54,174 nt of DNA from an uncultured Oscillospiraceae bacterium (GCA_934593275.1 CAKTQE010000008.1:1-54174), one strand, 5' to 3'; shown: positions 1 through 8,422, counted from the first letter of the stretch. The notes: generated by a model not told the origin, from the letters alone. Numbers and translations: made by a program.

Positions 1-32
1 AAGACATGAACGCCCTCCTGAACCAGAAATAA
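1..32 (+). CDS. 3' end of a gene cut by the window edge
   Basis: Only the last nine codons (DMNALLNQK) and a TAA stop at 30-32 are visible. The frame is supported only by its position before a hairpin terminator at 79-105. The product cannot be identified. Confidence 0.4.
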   Translation, partial: DMNALLNQK

Positions 33-78
33 AGCGAGGATTCCGCCACTCAAAGCACTTCCCCACACAAAGACACAA

Positions 79-117
79 CCCGGCAAGTATCAAAACCTTG
101 CCGGGCTTGTCCTTTAT
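79..117 (+). terminator. Rho-independent terminator of the upstream gene
   Basis: A 9-bp perfect stem (CCCGGCAAG at 79-87 with CTTGCCGGG at 97-105) is followed by a T-rich stretch (CTTGTCCTTTATT). It lies after the partial gene ending at 32. The rest of the 33-417 gap shows only the cas3 promoter and no convincing gene. Confidence 0.65.
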
Positions 118-289
118 TCTATAAGCAACGCATTCCAGTAAATTTTCGCAGTCCGATTTCCACACACAGACACCGCGCTTCCATCTGTCCGCCACAGAAA
201 GTTTCCCCACGTATCATCTGTTTTTCATCACATGGGTCTGATAGGGTCTGTTTCCCGGCGGTAGGATGCAGTACGATGGTACGGGCCAA

Positions 290-318
290 TTGCAAAGCAG
301 CAGCACGTATGATATGAT
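290..318 (+). promoter_or_regulatory. Candidate promoter of cas3
   Basis: TTGCAA (290-295) and TATGAT (313-318) are separated by 17 bases, which fits a sigma-A promoter. It lies about 100 bases before the cas3 start. No other good promoter is seen in the gap. The assignment rests on sequence match alone. Confidence 0.5.
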
Positions 319-417
319 GGAGCCACAGAATGTGGTCTATTAATTCTTTCGGCCAGTTGCGCCGCAACGATAAAATCTCGGGTAGAATTCCGATTCTACA
401 GTTCAGGAGGCTTCACA

Positions 418-2682
418 ATGGACAGCGAAAAAAGCGGACAGGCGCAAGAATTTCAGGTGGAAACCTACTATTCAAAATCCGCCAATATTCACCACGGCAG
501 GATCACGGCCATGGAGCATTTAGAGAACGTTCAAAATCTTTCCCACGTCTTTGGTGCTGACGTTGGTATGCCAAACAGTGCAGCACTTGCAGGGCTGTTC
601 CACGATTTTGGAAAGTACAGTCCCGCTTTTCAGGGCGTTTTGGATGGTACGGTGCAGCATGTGGACCACGCTTTTGCCGGGGCTGTGATGTTATTTCTGA
701 AAGCCAAAAAAAGCAATGCTTTGCTGAAAAAATACACCCCGGTTATAGAAGCAGTCCAAGGACACCATGATGGGTTGCGGTCTTTGGATGAGTTGGAAGA
801 AGATTTGAAAGATGCCTATCTGGATGAGCGATTTGACCGGTGTCCCAGCGGCAAGGCTCCCTCCCTGTGCGGAGAAAGGGCTTTTCATTGTGCCTGGGAT
901 GCTTTCAGAAAGGATTTCCCGGATTTTACTTTTCCGGAAGTCGAAAACCGTGAGGTTTCGCCTTTAGACCCCATCGCCAACATGTTGGATACCCGGATGC
1001 TGTTTTCCTGTTTGGTGGATGCGGACTACAGCATTTCCGCCTCAGACGATGACCCTTCCTATCTGCAAGAGAACAGCCGCCCACCGCTGGATGCGGCGCA
1101 AATGCTTCAAAATCTGGAAAACCACTGCCAGGAATTGCGGAAGAATTCCACAGCAGATGCCGCACTGAACCAGATCCGGAATCAGGTTTACGAGGAATGC
1201 GGCAATGCTGGCTCTTTGCCCATGGGGTTATTCACGCTGACAGCTCCCACCGGCGTGGGCAAAACCCTGTCCATGCTGCATTTTGCGCTACAGCACTGCA
1301 AAACCCACGCTTTGAAGCGAATCATCATTGCACTCCCGTTCCTGACGCTGGCAGAGCAAACAGAGCGGGAGTATCGAAAGATTTTCCCGGAAGTCCTTGT
1401 GGATCACAGCCAGAGTCATTTACCGGAAGAAATTCGGGAACTTGCGGCCCGCTGGGATGCCCCTGTGATCATCACCACCTCTGTCCGCCTGTTTGAGAGT
1501 CTGTTTTCCGACAACCCAAGAGATTGCCGGAAGCTGCATAACCTGGCAGGGAGTGTGATTTTATTTGATGAAGCCCAGAGTCTACCGGCGGAACTGGCTG
1601 GTGCAACGGTACAGGCCATTCAGGCCCTGTGCAAAAAATATCACTGCTCCATGGTCTTTTCCACCGCAACCCAGCCGGATTTTGGTTCCGTAAACGGTAT
1701 TACCTGGAAGCCCACAGAAATTCTCCCTCAAAACGAAGAATTGTTTCAAAAAATGCGCCGGGTTCAGACCTGTTGGCGCAAGGAGCTGCCCCTTTCCTTT
1801 GTTGCCCAGGAGCTGTCCGCAGAAACCAACGGCTGCTGCATCGTAAATCTGCGCCGTCACGCCAGGAAGCTTTTTGAGTTGCTAAAAAAGCAAAACAGTA
1901 CAACAGGCGGACTGTTTCTGCTGACCACAGACTTATGCCCTGCCCACCGTCTTGCGGTGGTGGAAGAAATCAAAGGCCGTCAAAAGCAAGGACTTCCCTG
2001 CCTGGTGGTTGCCACCCAATGTATTGAAGCGGGTGTAGACCTGGATTTTGATGTGATGTATCGGGTGCTTGGCCCCATGGAATCCATCATTCAGGCCGCA
2101 GGGCGGTGCAATCGAAACGGCAGGCTGCCCGAGGGTGGCCGTGTTGTGGTTTTCGAACCGCAGGAGGAGGGCCGACTTTATCCCGGCGATAGCTATGGTC
2201 GAGCTGCGGGCATTGTAAAAAATCTCTGGGCAGAAAGCCGCCAGCCGGACCTCAGCAATTTACAGGACGTTGCGCAATACTACCACCGTTTCTTTACACA
2301 GAGTCAGCAGAACCCCAGGTTGGCCGCAGCCCTGCAACAGAAAGACTATCCCCAGACCGCAAAAGAATACCGCCTGATCAAAGAGAATGGCGTTCGGCTG
2401 ATCGTCCCCTGGCAAGGCAAGCAGAAACTTTTTGAGCAAATCCGGAAAGCCGCCGAAGATGGGGCCATCCAATCTGCCCATCTCCATGAAGCCGCCCCTA
2501 TCACGATTTCCTGTTTTAACGAAGATGATGTCCGGGCTTGTGCCACGCCGCTCACCATACGAAAAGGGCGGGACATCACTGAAACAGGGTATTTTATCCT
2601 GAATACCGGCTTTGAATCCCGTTATGACCCGGTGATGGGGTTTCTCCCCAATGACAGTATGCACGAAAATCTCCAGGCATGA
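418..2682 (+). CDS. cas3: CRISPR-associated nuclease/helicase Cas3 (type I-C)
   Basis: Cas3 is recruited by Cascade to a DNA target and then unwinds and degrades it. The 754-residue protein has an N-terminal HD nuclease domain (FHDFGK, about 61-66). A superfamily 2 helicase follows, with Walker A APTGVGKT (276-283), the DEAQ box (384-387), motif III FSTATQP, and the C-terminal motifs ATQCIEAGVDLDF and QAAGRCNRNG. HD and helicase in one chain of this size are normal for type I-C. The ATG at 418 follows an AGGAGG ribosome site at 406-411. The gene has its own upstream promoter and is separated from cas5 by a 168-base gap with a second promoter, so nuclease and Cascade genes may be regulated apart. 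All key motifs look intact. Confidence 0.96.
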   Translation: MDSEKSGQAQEFQVETYYSKSANIHHGRITAMEHLENVQNLSHVFGADVGMPNSAALAGLFHDFGKYSPAFQGVLDGTVQHVDHAFAGAVMLFLKAKKSNALLKKYTPVIEAVQGHHDGLRSLDELEEDLKDAYLDERFDRCPSGKAPSLCGERAFHCAWDAFRKDFPDFTFPEVENREVSPLDPIANMLDTRMLFSCLVDADYSISASDDDPSYLQENSRPPLDAAQMLQNLENHCQELRKNSTADAALNQIRNQVYEECGNAGSLPMGLFTLTAPTGVGKTLSMLHFALQHCKTHALKRIIIALPFLTLAEQTEREYRKIFPEVLVDHSQSHLPEEIRELAARWDAPVIITTSVRLFESLFSDNPRDCRKLHNLAGSVILFDEAQSLPAELAGATVQAIQALCKKYHCSMVFSTATQPDFGSVNGITWKPTEILPQNEELFQKMRRVQTCWRKELPLSFVAQELSAETNGCCIVNLRRHARKLFELLKKQNSTTGGLFLLTTDLCPAHRLAVVEEIKGRQKQGLPCLVVATQCIEAGVDLDFDVMYRVLGPMESIIQAAGRCNRNGRLPEGGRVVVFEPQEEGRLYPGDSYGRAAGIVKNLWAESRQPDLSNLQDVAQYYHRFFTQSQQNPRLAAALQQKDYPQTAKEYRLIKENGVRLIVPWQGKQKLFEQIRKAAEDGAIQSAHLHEAAPITISCFNEDDVRACATPLTIRKGRDITETGYFILNTGFESRYDPVMGFLPNDSMHENLQA

Positions 2683-2724
2683 TTGTTAATAGTGCCGAAT
2701 ATCTCAAAATGCGCCACACACATG

Positions 2725-2753
2725 TTGACAGTAGCTGCTCTTCTTTTTATAAT
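2725..2753 (+). promoter_or_regulatory. Perfect consensus sigma-A promoter of the cas5-cas2 operon
   Basis: TTGACA (2725-2730), a 17-base spacer, and TATAAT (2748-2753) form an exact consensus promoter. The predicted start is near 2760-2761, just before a repeat-like hairpin. The -10 box overlaps the 11-base site (2749-2759) matched by the spacer-like sequence in its own transcript. So strong a promoter would normally need a repressor. Confidence 0.85.
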
Positions 2754-2761
2754 TAACTTGA

Positions 2762-2835
2762 CACCAAGTTTTTGGTGAGAATTGAAAAAAGTTTATTATT
2801 GTGTGGGTCCCCAGAAATGGGGTATACACGAAAAT
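2762..2835 (+). ncRNA. Putative crRNA-like autoregulatory RNA (CreR-like) in the cas5 leader
   Basis: The predicted cas5 transcript opens with a degenerate CRISPR repeat. A stem (ACCAA/TTGGT, 2763-2776) is followed directly by GAGAATTGAAA (2777-2787), identical to the handle of the array repeats. Taking 2789 as spacer base 1, its first 11 bases (AAGTTTATTAT) match minus-strand AAGTTAATTAT at 2759-2749 except at position 6. Position 12 also mismatches. Bases at every sixth position are unpaired in type I R-loops, so the pattern is what a functional guide would show. The target covers the -10 box of the same promoter. Its flanking trinucleotide is GTC; the usual type I-C PAM is TTC. A second repeat-like hairpin (CCCC 2809-2812, GGGG 2819-2822, then GAAAAT 2830-2835) could be the downstream half-repeat. 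Cas-regulating RNAs of this kind are known in other type I and V systems. The function here is inferred. Confidence 0.7.
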
Positions 2836-2850
2836 GGAGGTGAACACAAA

Positions 2851-3549
2851 ATGAAAGGCGAAATTTGTATAGAGGTCTGGGGCGACTTTGCCTGCTTCTC
2901 TCCCCCCTACGCAAAAGTGGAACGGCTGACCTATCCCGTCCCCACGCCGTCCGCAATGCGAGGACTTTTGTCCTCTATTTATGCGAAGCCGTCGGAGTTC
3001 GTGTGGTTGGTCACAAAAATTGAAGTGCTGAACCCAATTCGCTACATGAACTTCATGCGCAATGAAATAATTTCAACCATTAGTATTAAAAGTAAAATCG
3101 AAGATAGTATCATCATTGTCGATGATGTCAAAGAAGATGATGCCTCGAAACCAAAATACCGCACCCAGCGGCAAACCCAGGTGTTGAAAGACGTGCGCTA
3201 CCGGATCACGGCCCGGATCTGTCCCCGAAAAGAATTTACCGGCACTCTGGAACAGCTTCACTGCCAGGCCCTCCGGCGTATCCGGGGCGGCAAAACATTT
3301 ATGCAGCCAAGCCTTGGTATGCGGGAATTTGTATGCTACTTTGAGGAAAGCGATGGCAGCCGCCCGCCGATCGATGTCAGCATGGATCTGGGATTGATGG
3401 TCTACGATGTCTTTGACCTGCACGATTATTCCGTGGGAGCCAAGGCCAAGCCCAGTCTTTCCCTGTATCATGCCGTAATGGAACACGGGGTCATTCACGT
3501 ACCGGATTATGACAGTGAAGAAGTTCTGAAAGGGGGATTCCAATGCTGA
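2851..3549 (+). CDS. cas5: Cascade subunit and crRNA endonuclease Cas5c (Cas5d)
   Basis: In type I-C systems Cas5 replaces Cas6: it cuts the repeat RNA at the base of its stem and stays on the handle in Cascade. The 232-residue protein begins KGEICIEVWGDFACFSPPYAKVERLTYPVPTPSAMRG in its family-typical way; this RAMP-fold N-terminus and the G-rich RRIRGGKTF segment are characteristic. An upstream in-frame extension is possible, but the ATG at 2851 has a strong GGAGGTGA site at 2836-2843 and gives the normal family length. It overlaps cas8c by seven bases. Its leader carries a copy of the structure Cas5 recognises, so its own mRNA may be a substrate. Confidence 0.95.
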   Translation: MKGEICIEVWGDFACFSPPYAKVERLTYPVPTPSAMRGLLSSIYAKPSEFVWLVTKIEVLNPIRYMNFMRNEIISTISIKSKIEDSIIIVDDVKEDDASKPKYRTQRQTQVLKDVRYRITARICPRKEFTGTLEQLHCQALRRIRGGKTFMQPSLGMREFVCYFEESDGSRPPIDVSMDLGLMVYDVFDLHDYSVGAKAKPSLSLYHAVMEHGVIHVPDYDSEEVLKGGFQC

Positions 3550-5378
3550 AAGCACTGTATGACTATGGTATCCGCAATGGGGTCTCGATTCCTCCCGGCT
3601 TTGTTAGCAAACCGATTTCTGCATATATTTCCCTGTCGTCTGCCGGTGAATTTTTAGGTATTGAACAGTACAATCATGAAGTACAGCTTTGCCCGGATGT
3701 TGGCTCACTAAACCGCACCATGGCGCAGCCAATTGTGGACAAGGTATCCAATGTCCTGTCACCCGATGGCAAAAAGGCCGAATCTTTCCGTACATTCTTG
3801 GAGGACTGTGCCAAAACCGTTCCGGAACTGGGTCTGTGTTTATCCGCTCTGCAAACGGAATCTACCCTCCGCGCAATTTGTGATGCTGTCAATTTACGCA
3901 AGCTGAAAAAGAACCAGCTGATTTCTTTTAAGGTAGACGGAATTCCTGTTGTATCCAATAAAGCCGTCATTCCCTGGTGGACGGAATACCGCAAACAATT
4001 CAAGCCGCCAACTTCCCAGGGAACCTATTGCCTGATTTCCGGTGAACAAACCGCACCTCTTTCAACACTCCCCGCCTTAAAAGGGCTGAGTGCTGTCGGC
4101 GGACAAGGGGATACCCCCTTATTCTGTTTCGACAAACCCGCTTTTCAGTCCTACGGCCTTAAAAAGTCCGCCAACGCTCCGGTTTCCGAGGAAGCTTTCA
4201 CCGTGGTAAAAGATGCGCTGAATGATCTGATTGCCGGGTCTCCCGCCATGTACCGCAGGGAGAAAAACAGGGATTTTAACCCCGTTGCTCCCATCTTTGC
4301 CGGTATGAAGTTCCTGCACTGGTACGACTGCCAGTTGGAGCCAGAGGAGGACCTGATTCACTGTGCTTTCAGCGGTTTTGAGGAGGACGAGGAAGATGAG
4401 GAGGAGGAAGCTTCCCCCTCCTCTCAGGATGACCCGGCACAAAACCAGCAAAAAGCTCAGCAGGAGCGGCGCAAGGCTGACCGACTCTTTGAAGAAATCG
4501 GCTCCGGTGTCCAGGCTCCCATCCTCAAAAGCAACTACTACATTTTATTGATTTCCGGCAACAATGGCCGCGCCATGGTCCGTCGCTATGAACACGGAAG
4601 CTACGAAACGTTGCGCACAAACCTGGACCAGTGGAACGAGGACATTGCCCTGAGTGACCGTCTTGGAACCGGAACGGTTCGCAGCCACAAGCTTGCATAC
4701 CGGCTTCAACGTCTGGTAAAAGATCAGAAAAGCACCGGAAGCAAGCTCTTTGAGCAGATGAAAAAGGAACTGGCAGGTGTTACCCCCTCCATCGTCACGG
4801 CGATTCTGAACGGGACGCCCCTCCCGGGCACCGTGGCGATCCGCGCCCTGGCCTATATCCGTTCCCGGCTGCTGAAGCCCGATGAAAACGCAAAATTTCC
4901 CTATCTTCCAGATGACGTGGCCTGTCAGTGGCTCAAAGCCTGGCTGGTCCGAAAAAGCAGAATGAAAAAGGAGGCTGTCTTATCCATGAATTATGACTGT
5001 ACATTTCCCAATGCTGCCTACCATTGCGGTGCGCTGATGGCCGTGTATGCCGATTTGCAGCGAGCGGCCATGGGCGACCTCAATGCAACCCTCGTTCAGC
5101 GGTTTTATGCCTCTGCCAGCCGTACACCCACGCTGGTATTGGGAACCCTGGAACGGATGGGGGAAATATACCTCTCCCAACTGCAAAAGGATAGAAAAAC
5201 TTATGAGCAGTGGCTCAACGAAGTCTATTCTTTCTTTGGAAACGATGACTCCCGTCAACTGCCCGCCGCCTTGAATCTGGAAGATCAAAGTTACTTTGCC
5301 CTGGGCTATCGCCAGATGTGTACCAGAATAATTGCTGAAAAAAAAGCCGCCCAGGCCGCAAAAAAGGAGGAACTCTAA
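3543..5378 (+). CDS. cas8c: Cascade large subunit Cas8c (Csd1)
   Basis: Cas8c recognises the PAM and starts R-loop formation in the type I-C surveillance complex; an internal start commonly yields the small subunit Cas11c. The 611-residue length and the N-terminal MLKALYDYGI match the Csd1 family. An acidic run (about residues 279-291, DEEDEEEE type) followed by a Ser/Gln-rich stretch lies mid-protein, probably a flexible insertion. The C-terminal part (RSRLLKPDE, LNMEDQSYFALGYRQ-like ending) is typical of the family. The start overlaps the cas5 stop by seven bases, indicating translational coupling, and cas7 follows with no gap. Confidence 0.94.
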   Translation: MLKALYDYGIRNGVSIPPGFVSKPISAYISLSSAGEFLGIEQYNHEVQLCPDVGSLNRTMAQPIVDKVSNVLSPDGKKAESFRTFLEDCAKTVPELGLCLSALQTESTLRAICDAVNLRKLKKNQLISFKVDGIPVVSNKAVIPWWTEYRKQFKPPTSQGTYCLISGEQTAPLSTLPALKGLSAVGGQGDTPLFCFDKPAFQSYGLKKSANAPVSEEAFTVVKDALNDLIAGSPAMYRREKNRDFNPVAPIFAGMKFLHWYDCQLEPEEDLIHCAFSGFEEDEEDEEEEASPSSQDDPAQNQQKAQQERRKADRLFEEIGSGVQAPILKSNYYILLISGNNGRAMVRRYEHGSYETLRTNLDQWNEDIALSDRLGTGTVRSHKLAYRLQRLVKDQKSTGSKLFEQMKKELAGVTPSIVTAILNGTPLPGTVAIRALAYIRSRLLKPDENAKFPYLPDDVACQWLKAWLVRKSRMKKEAVLSMNYDCTFPNAAYHCGALMAVYADLQRAAMGDLNATLVQRFYASASRTPTLVLGTLERMGEIYLSQLQKDRKTYEQWLNEVYSFFGNDDSRQLPAALNLEDQSYFALGYRQMCTRIIAEKKAAQAAKKEEL

Positions 5379-6383
5379 ATGGCTGTCATTCAGAACCGAT
5401 ACGAATTTCTTTACTATGTTTCCTGCACCAACGGAAATCCCAACGGCGATCCAGACATGGGCAACACGCCCCGTCTGGACCCGGAGACCATGCAGGGCTA
5501 TATCTCAGATGTGGCCACCAAACGCCGTATCCGCAATTATGTTCAGACCGCCTACGGTGATGAGCCGGGTATGAACATCATCATCCAGCAGAGTACCAAC
5601 ATCAATCGCCACATTGCCGCCGCCAAAAGAGCCGCCGGTGTGGAGGAATGTGCCAAAAACAAGAACGCCGTCTACGCAGGGCGGAAAAAAGCCTGTGAAC
5701 TGTTCTACGATGTGCGCACCTTTGGTGCCGTCATGTCCACCGGCCCCAACGCCGGACAGGTTCGTGGTCCTGTCCAGATTGCTTTCGGCAAGAGTCTGGA
5801 TCCCGTGCTTCCCTTGGATATTTCCATTACCCGCATGGCTATAGCAGACAGCATTGATAACGGCACGCTGGAGCAATATGAGAAAATGGAGCAGGAAACA
5901 GCCGAGGACACACTGCGTACCATGGGCCGCAAGCAGATGATCCCCTTTGGACTGTATGAGGTTCGAGGATTTATCAGTGCCAATCTGGCAGCCGAGACCG
6001 GTTTTGATGACCAGGATCTGGACATCCTTTTTGAATCCATTCTCAATATGTACGAACACGACCACAGTGCCAGCAAAGGTGAAATGGCCGTTGTATCCCC
6101 TCTGATCCTCTTTAAGCATGTGGGAACCGATACCAACGCCGCGCAGCGGGTAAAACAGGCCAAGCTGGGCTGCGCCCCTGCCCACAAACTGTTTGACCTT
6201 GTAAAGGTTCAGAAGAAAGAAGATGTACGTATTCCCAGACATTACCGGGACTATAAGGCCACTGTAGCCCTCCAAAAGGTTCCCGCCGGTGTGGAAATTG
6301 GGTTCAAATCCGATGCTTTCAGCCCCATTGTCTGGGGTGCCCTGCCCGAAACAGAAGATTGGTTTGAAAACGCCAATGGATGA
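5379..6383 (+). CDS. cas7: Cascade backbone subunit Cas7c (Csd2)
   Basis: Cas7 polymerises along the crRNA spacer and forms the Cascade filament, kinking the guide at every sixth base. The 334-residue protein starts with the typical Csd2 segment NRYEFLYYVSCTNGNPNGDP and carries the family GPVQIAFGKSLDPVLPLDI region. The AGGAGG site at 5365-5370 lies within the end of cas8c; the TAA of cas8c touches the ATG. It overlaps cas4 by eight bases. No defect was seen. Confidence 0.95.
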   Translation: MAVIQNRYEFLYYVSCTNGNPNGDPDMGNTPRLDPETMQGYISDVATKRRIRNYVQTAYGDEPGMNIIIQQSTNINRHIAAAKRAAGVEECAKNKNAVYAGRKKACELFYDVRTFGAVMSTGPNAGQVRGPVQIAFGKSLDPVLPLDISITRMAIADSIDNGTLEQYEKMEQETAEDTLRTMGRKQMIPFGLYEVRGFISANLAAETGFDDQDLDILFESILNMYEHDHSASKGEMAVVSPLILFKHVGTDTNAAQRVKQAKLGCAPAHKLFDLVKVQKKEDVRIPRHYRDYKATVALQKVPAGVEIGFKSDAFSPIVWGALPETEDWFENANG

Positions 6384-7047
6384 GCAGGAGTATCTTCCCC
6401 TGTCCTGGCTATCTCAGGTCTGTTACTGTCCTCGCCGAGCCGCTCTTCTGCTGAATGAGCGGCTCTGGGAGGAAAGCAGCGACACCGCCAAGGGCCGCTC
6501 GGAGCATCAGCGTGTTCACACACAGCGGGTAGAAAAGCGTGGCAACTCCTTAAAGCTGTATGAGTTCACGGTTTTTTCAGACCGCCTGGCTCTTTTGGGA
6601 AAATGTGACTGCATTGAGGCAATCCGTGATGACAACGGATGCCGTATTCCATCGGCAGAGTTTCCTGTGCGTCTTTATCCGGTTGAGTATAAGCACGGTA
6701 CTGTTCGTGACGAAGAAGAATACCAAATTCAGCTCTGCGCGCAAGCACTTTGTCTGGAAGAAATGTTCGCTACCAAAATACCGGAAGGTGCATTGTTCTT
6801 TATCTCCTCTCACCGCAGAGTCCCAATCGTACTGGACGAGTCGCTTCGAACACGTACCAAAGAATTGGCCGCCGCTCTTTGGGAAATTCGCCACAGCCTA
6901 GATGTTCCGACAGTGCAGTATTCCGCTAAATGTCGGCGTTGCTCTCTTCGGGAATTGTGTATGCCACGTGTAAAAACGTCTGCGCAAAAATATCTGCTTC
7001 AACTAAAGGCAGAAGCACTTGGAGTGATCAAGGAGGACAGCAGATGA
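6376..7047 (+). CDS. cas4: CRISPR adaptation exonuclease Cas4
   Basis: Cas4 works with Cas1-Cas2 to trim prespacers and select those with a correct PAM. The 223-residue protein has an N-terminal iron-sulfur cysteine (CYCPRRAAL) and a C-terminal Cys cluster (CRRCSLRELC), with the RecB-type segment PVEYKHG between them. The ATG at 6376 overlaps the cas7 stop (ATGGATGA) and gives the normal Cas4 length; an earlier in-frame start is unlikely. It overlaps cas1 by four bases. Confidence 0.94.
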   Translation: MDEQEYLPLSWLSQVCYCPRRAALLLNERLWEESSDTAKGRSEHQRVHTQRVEKRGNSLKLYEFTVFSDRLALLGKCDCIEAIRDDNGCRIPSAEFPVRLYPVEYKHGTVRDEEEYQIQLCAQALCLEEMFATKIPEGALFFISSHRRVPIVLDESLRTRTKELAAALWEIRHSLDVPTVQYSAKCRRCSLRELCMPRVKTSAQKYLLQLKAEALGVIKEDSR

Positions 7048-8072
7048 AAAAGCTGCTCAATACCCTGTATGTTCTAACACCCGAAAGCTACCTGTTTTGT
7101 CGCAATGAGAACATTTGCATCCGAATTGGAGATAGCGAGAAACTATGCGTTCCCGCACTGACGATTGATTCCATTGTGTGCTTCGGAAAAATGACAGTAT
7201 CCACCCCACTTCTCCAATACTGCGGCGAACACGGGATCAGTGTGACCTTTGTAAGTGAGACTGGGCGGTTCATGGGGCGGTTTTGCGGTCCTGTCAGCGG
7301 AAATGTTCTTCTTCGCAAGCAGCAATATGAATCTATGCAGGATACAGTCTTTTGCGAACAAATCGTCCAGACGATTCTCCTTGCAAAATTTCGAAACAGC
7401 AAACTGGTGCTGATGCGTGCCGCCCGCTCCGCTAAAACCGAAGCTGCGCAGTCTGATTTGTCAGAGGGTGTCTCCCAACTCAGTCAGGCTGTTGAACATC
7501 TGCTACAGTGCAAAGATGTAGATTCCATGCGCGGCATAGAGGGTGCTGCGGCAACCGTCTATTTTTCCCGGTTTGACCACATCCTTTCCGGTAATCCAGG
7601 AGGTTTTCAGTTTGAGTCCCGCAGCCGTCGTCCGCCACGCAATGAGGTCAATGCGGCACTGTCCTTCACCTACATGCTTCTGACCAGCCTGGTTCAGTCT
7701 GCCATGGAAACCGTTGGACTCGACCCAGCCGCAGGATACCTTCACACACTCCGCCCGGGCCGTGCTTCCTTTGCGTTGGATTTGATGGAGGAACTGCGCG
7801 CACCGCTGTGTGACCGCTTTGTAGTATCTCTTTTCAAAAAAGGACAACTGACTGCTTCTGATTTTGAAAAGGATGAAGAGGCCGTTTTCTTGAATGAACA
7901 CGGGCGAAGAACTCTTCTTTCCAGCTGGCAAAAAAGGAAGCAGGAAGAGGTCATCCATCCCTTTCTGGGAGAAAAGGTTCAAATTGGAATGATTCCCTAT
8001 GTACAGTCTATGCTTTTCGCAAGGGTTCTGCGTGGAGACCTGGATGCCTACCCGCCTTTTGTCTGGAGGTGA
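7044..8072 (+). CDS. cas1: CRISPR integrase Cas1 (type I-C)
   Basis: Cas1 is the metal-dependent integrase that inserts new spacers at the leader end. The 342-residue protein starts MKKLLNTLYVLTPESYLF, typical of I-C Cas1, and shows the conserved RIEGAAA-like segment (MRGIEGAAATVYF), the FQFESRSRRPPRNEVNAALSF region, and LDLMEELRAPLCDRF with its acidic and His/Asp metal-site neighbourhood. The ATG at 7044 follows AGGAGG at 7031-7036 and overlaps the cas4 stop (ATGA). A longer ORF begins at 6930 but would run through cas4 with no ribosome site. Confidence 0.95.
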   Translation: MKKLLNTLYVLTPESYLFCRNENICIRIGDSEKLCVPALTIDSIVCFGKMTVSTPLLQYCGEHGISVTFVSETGRFMGRFCGPVSGNVLLRKQQYESMQDTVFCEQIVQTILLAKFRNSKLVLMRAARSAKTEAAQSDLSEGVSQLSQAVEHLLQCKDVDSMRGIEGAAATVYFSRFDHILSGNPGGFQFESRSRRPPRNEVNAALSFTYMLLTSLVQSAMETVGLDPAAGYLHTLRPGRASFALDLMEELRAPLCDRFVVSLFKKGQLTASDFEKDEEAVFLNEHGRRTLLSSWQKRKQEEVIHPFLGEKVQIGMIPYVQSMLFARVLRGDLDAYPPFVWR

Positions 8073-8078
8073 TCATTC

Positions 8079-8369
8079 ATGATGTTGGTCGTTGCATACG
8101 ATGTAGATACAACAGATAAAGCTGGTGCCAAGCGTCTGCGAAAAGTCGCTCAACTTTGTGAGAGATACGGTTGCCGGGTACAAAACTCCGTATTTGAAGT
8201 CTTGGTCGATCCCGCACAGTTGGTAGCCCTAAAAGCGGGCCTGGAAAAAATCATCTGTACGGATACAGACTCCATCCGCATCTATCGTTTGGGCAGTAAC
8301 TACAAACCTCGGATAGAGGTCATTGGCCGCACCAATCCCATTGAAACCGGCGAACCTCTTTTGCTCTAG
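8079..8369 (+). CDS. cas2: CRISPR adaptation protein Cas2
   Basis: Cas2 is the small dimeric scaffold that holds two Cas1 dimers during spacer integration. The 96-residue protein has the beta-strand start MLVVAYDVDTTDKAGAKRLRKVA and the NSVFEVLVD core typical of the family. Two in-frame ATG codons (8079 and 8082) follow the GGAGGT at 8065-8070, which lies in the end of cas1. It is the last cas gene; a 10-bp inverted repeat and the array leader follow. Confidence 0.95.
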   Translation: MMLVVAYDVDTTDKAGAKRLRKVAQLCERYGCRVQNSVFEVLVDPAQLVALKAGLEKIICTDTDSIRIYRLGSNYKPRIEVIGRTNPIETGEPLLL

Positions 8370-8374
8370 CGGGC

Positions 8375-8422
8375 TGTGCGCCGACCATCCCCATACAGAT
8401 TTCCCCGGGAGATCGGCGCACA
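8375..8422 (+). promoter_or_regulatory. Inverted repeat just after cas2
   Basis: TGTGCGCCGA (8375-8384) is perfectly complementary to TCGGCGCACA (8413-8422), with a 28-base loop. No clear T-run follows, so it may be a weak terminator, an mRNA-end stabiliser or a leader element. It lies at the start of the 8370-8548 gap, whose remainder is the array leader. Confidence 0.45.

Noticed and set aside
119..367. 82-codon minus-strand frame upstream of cas3
   Set aside because: No ribosome site, no recognisable features, and it overlaps the cas3 promoter.
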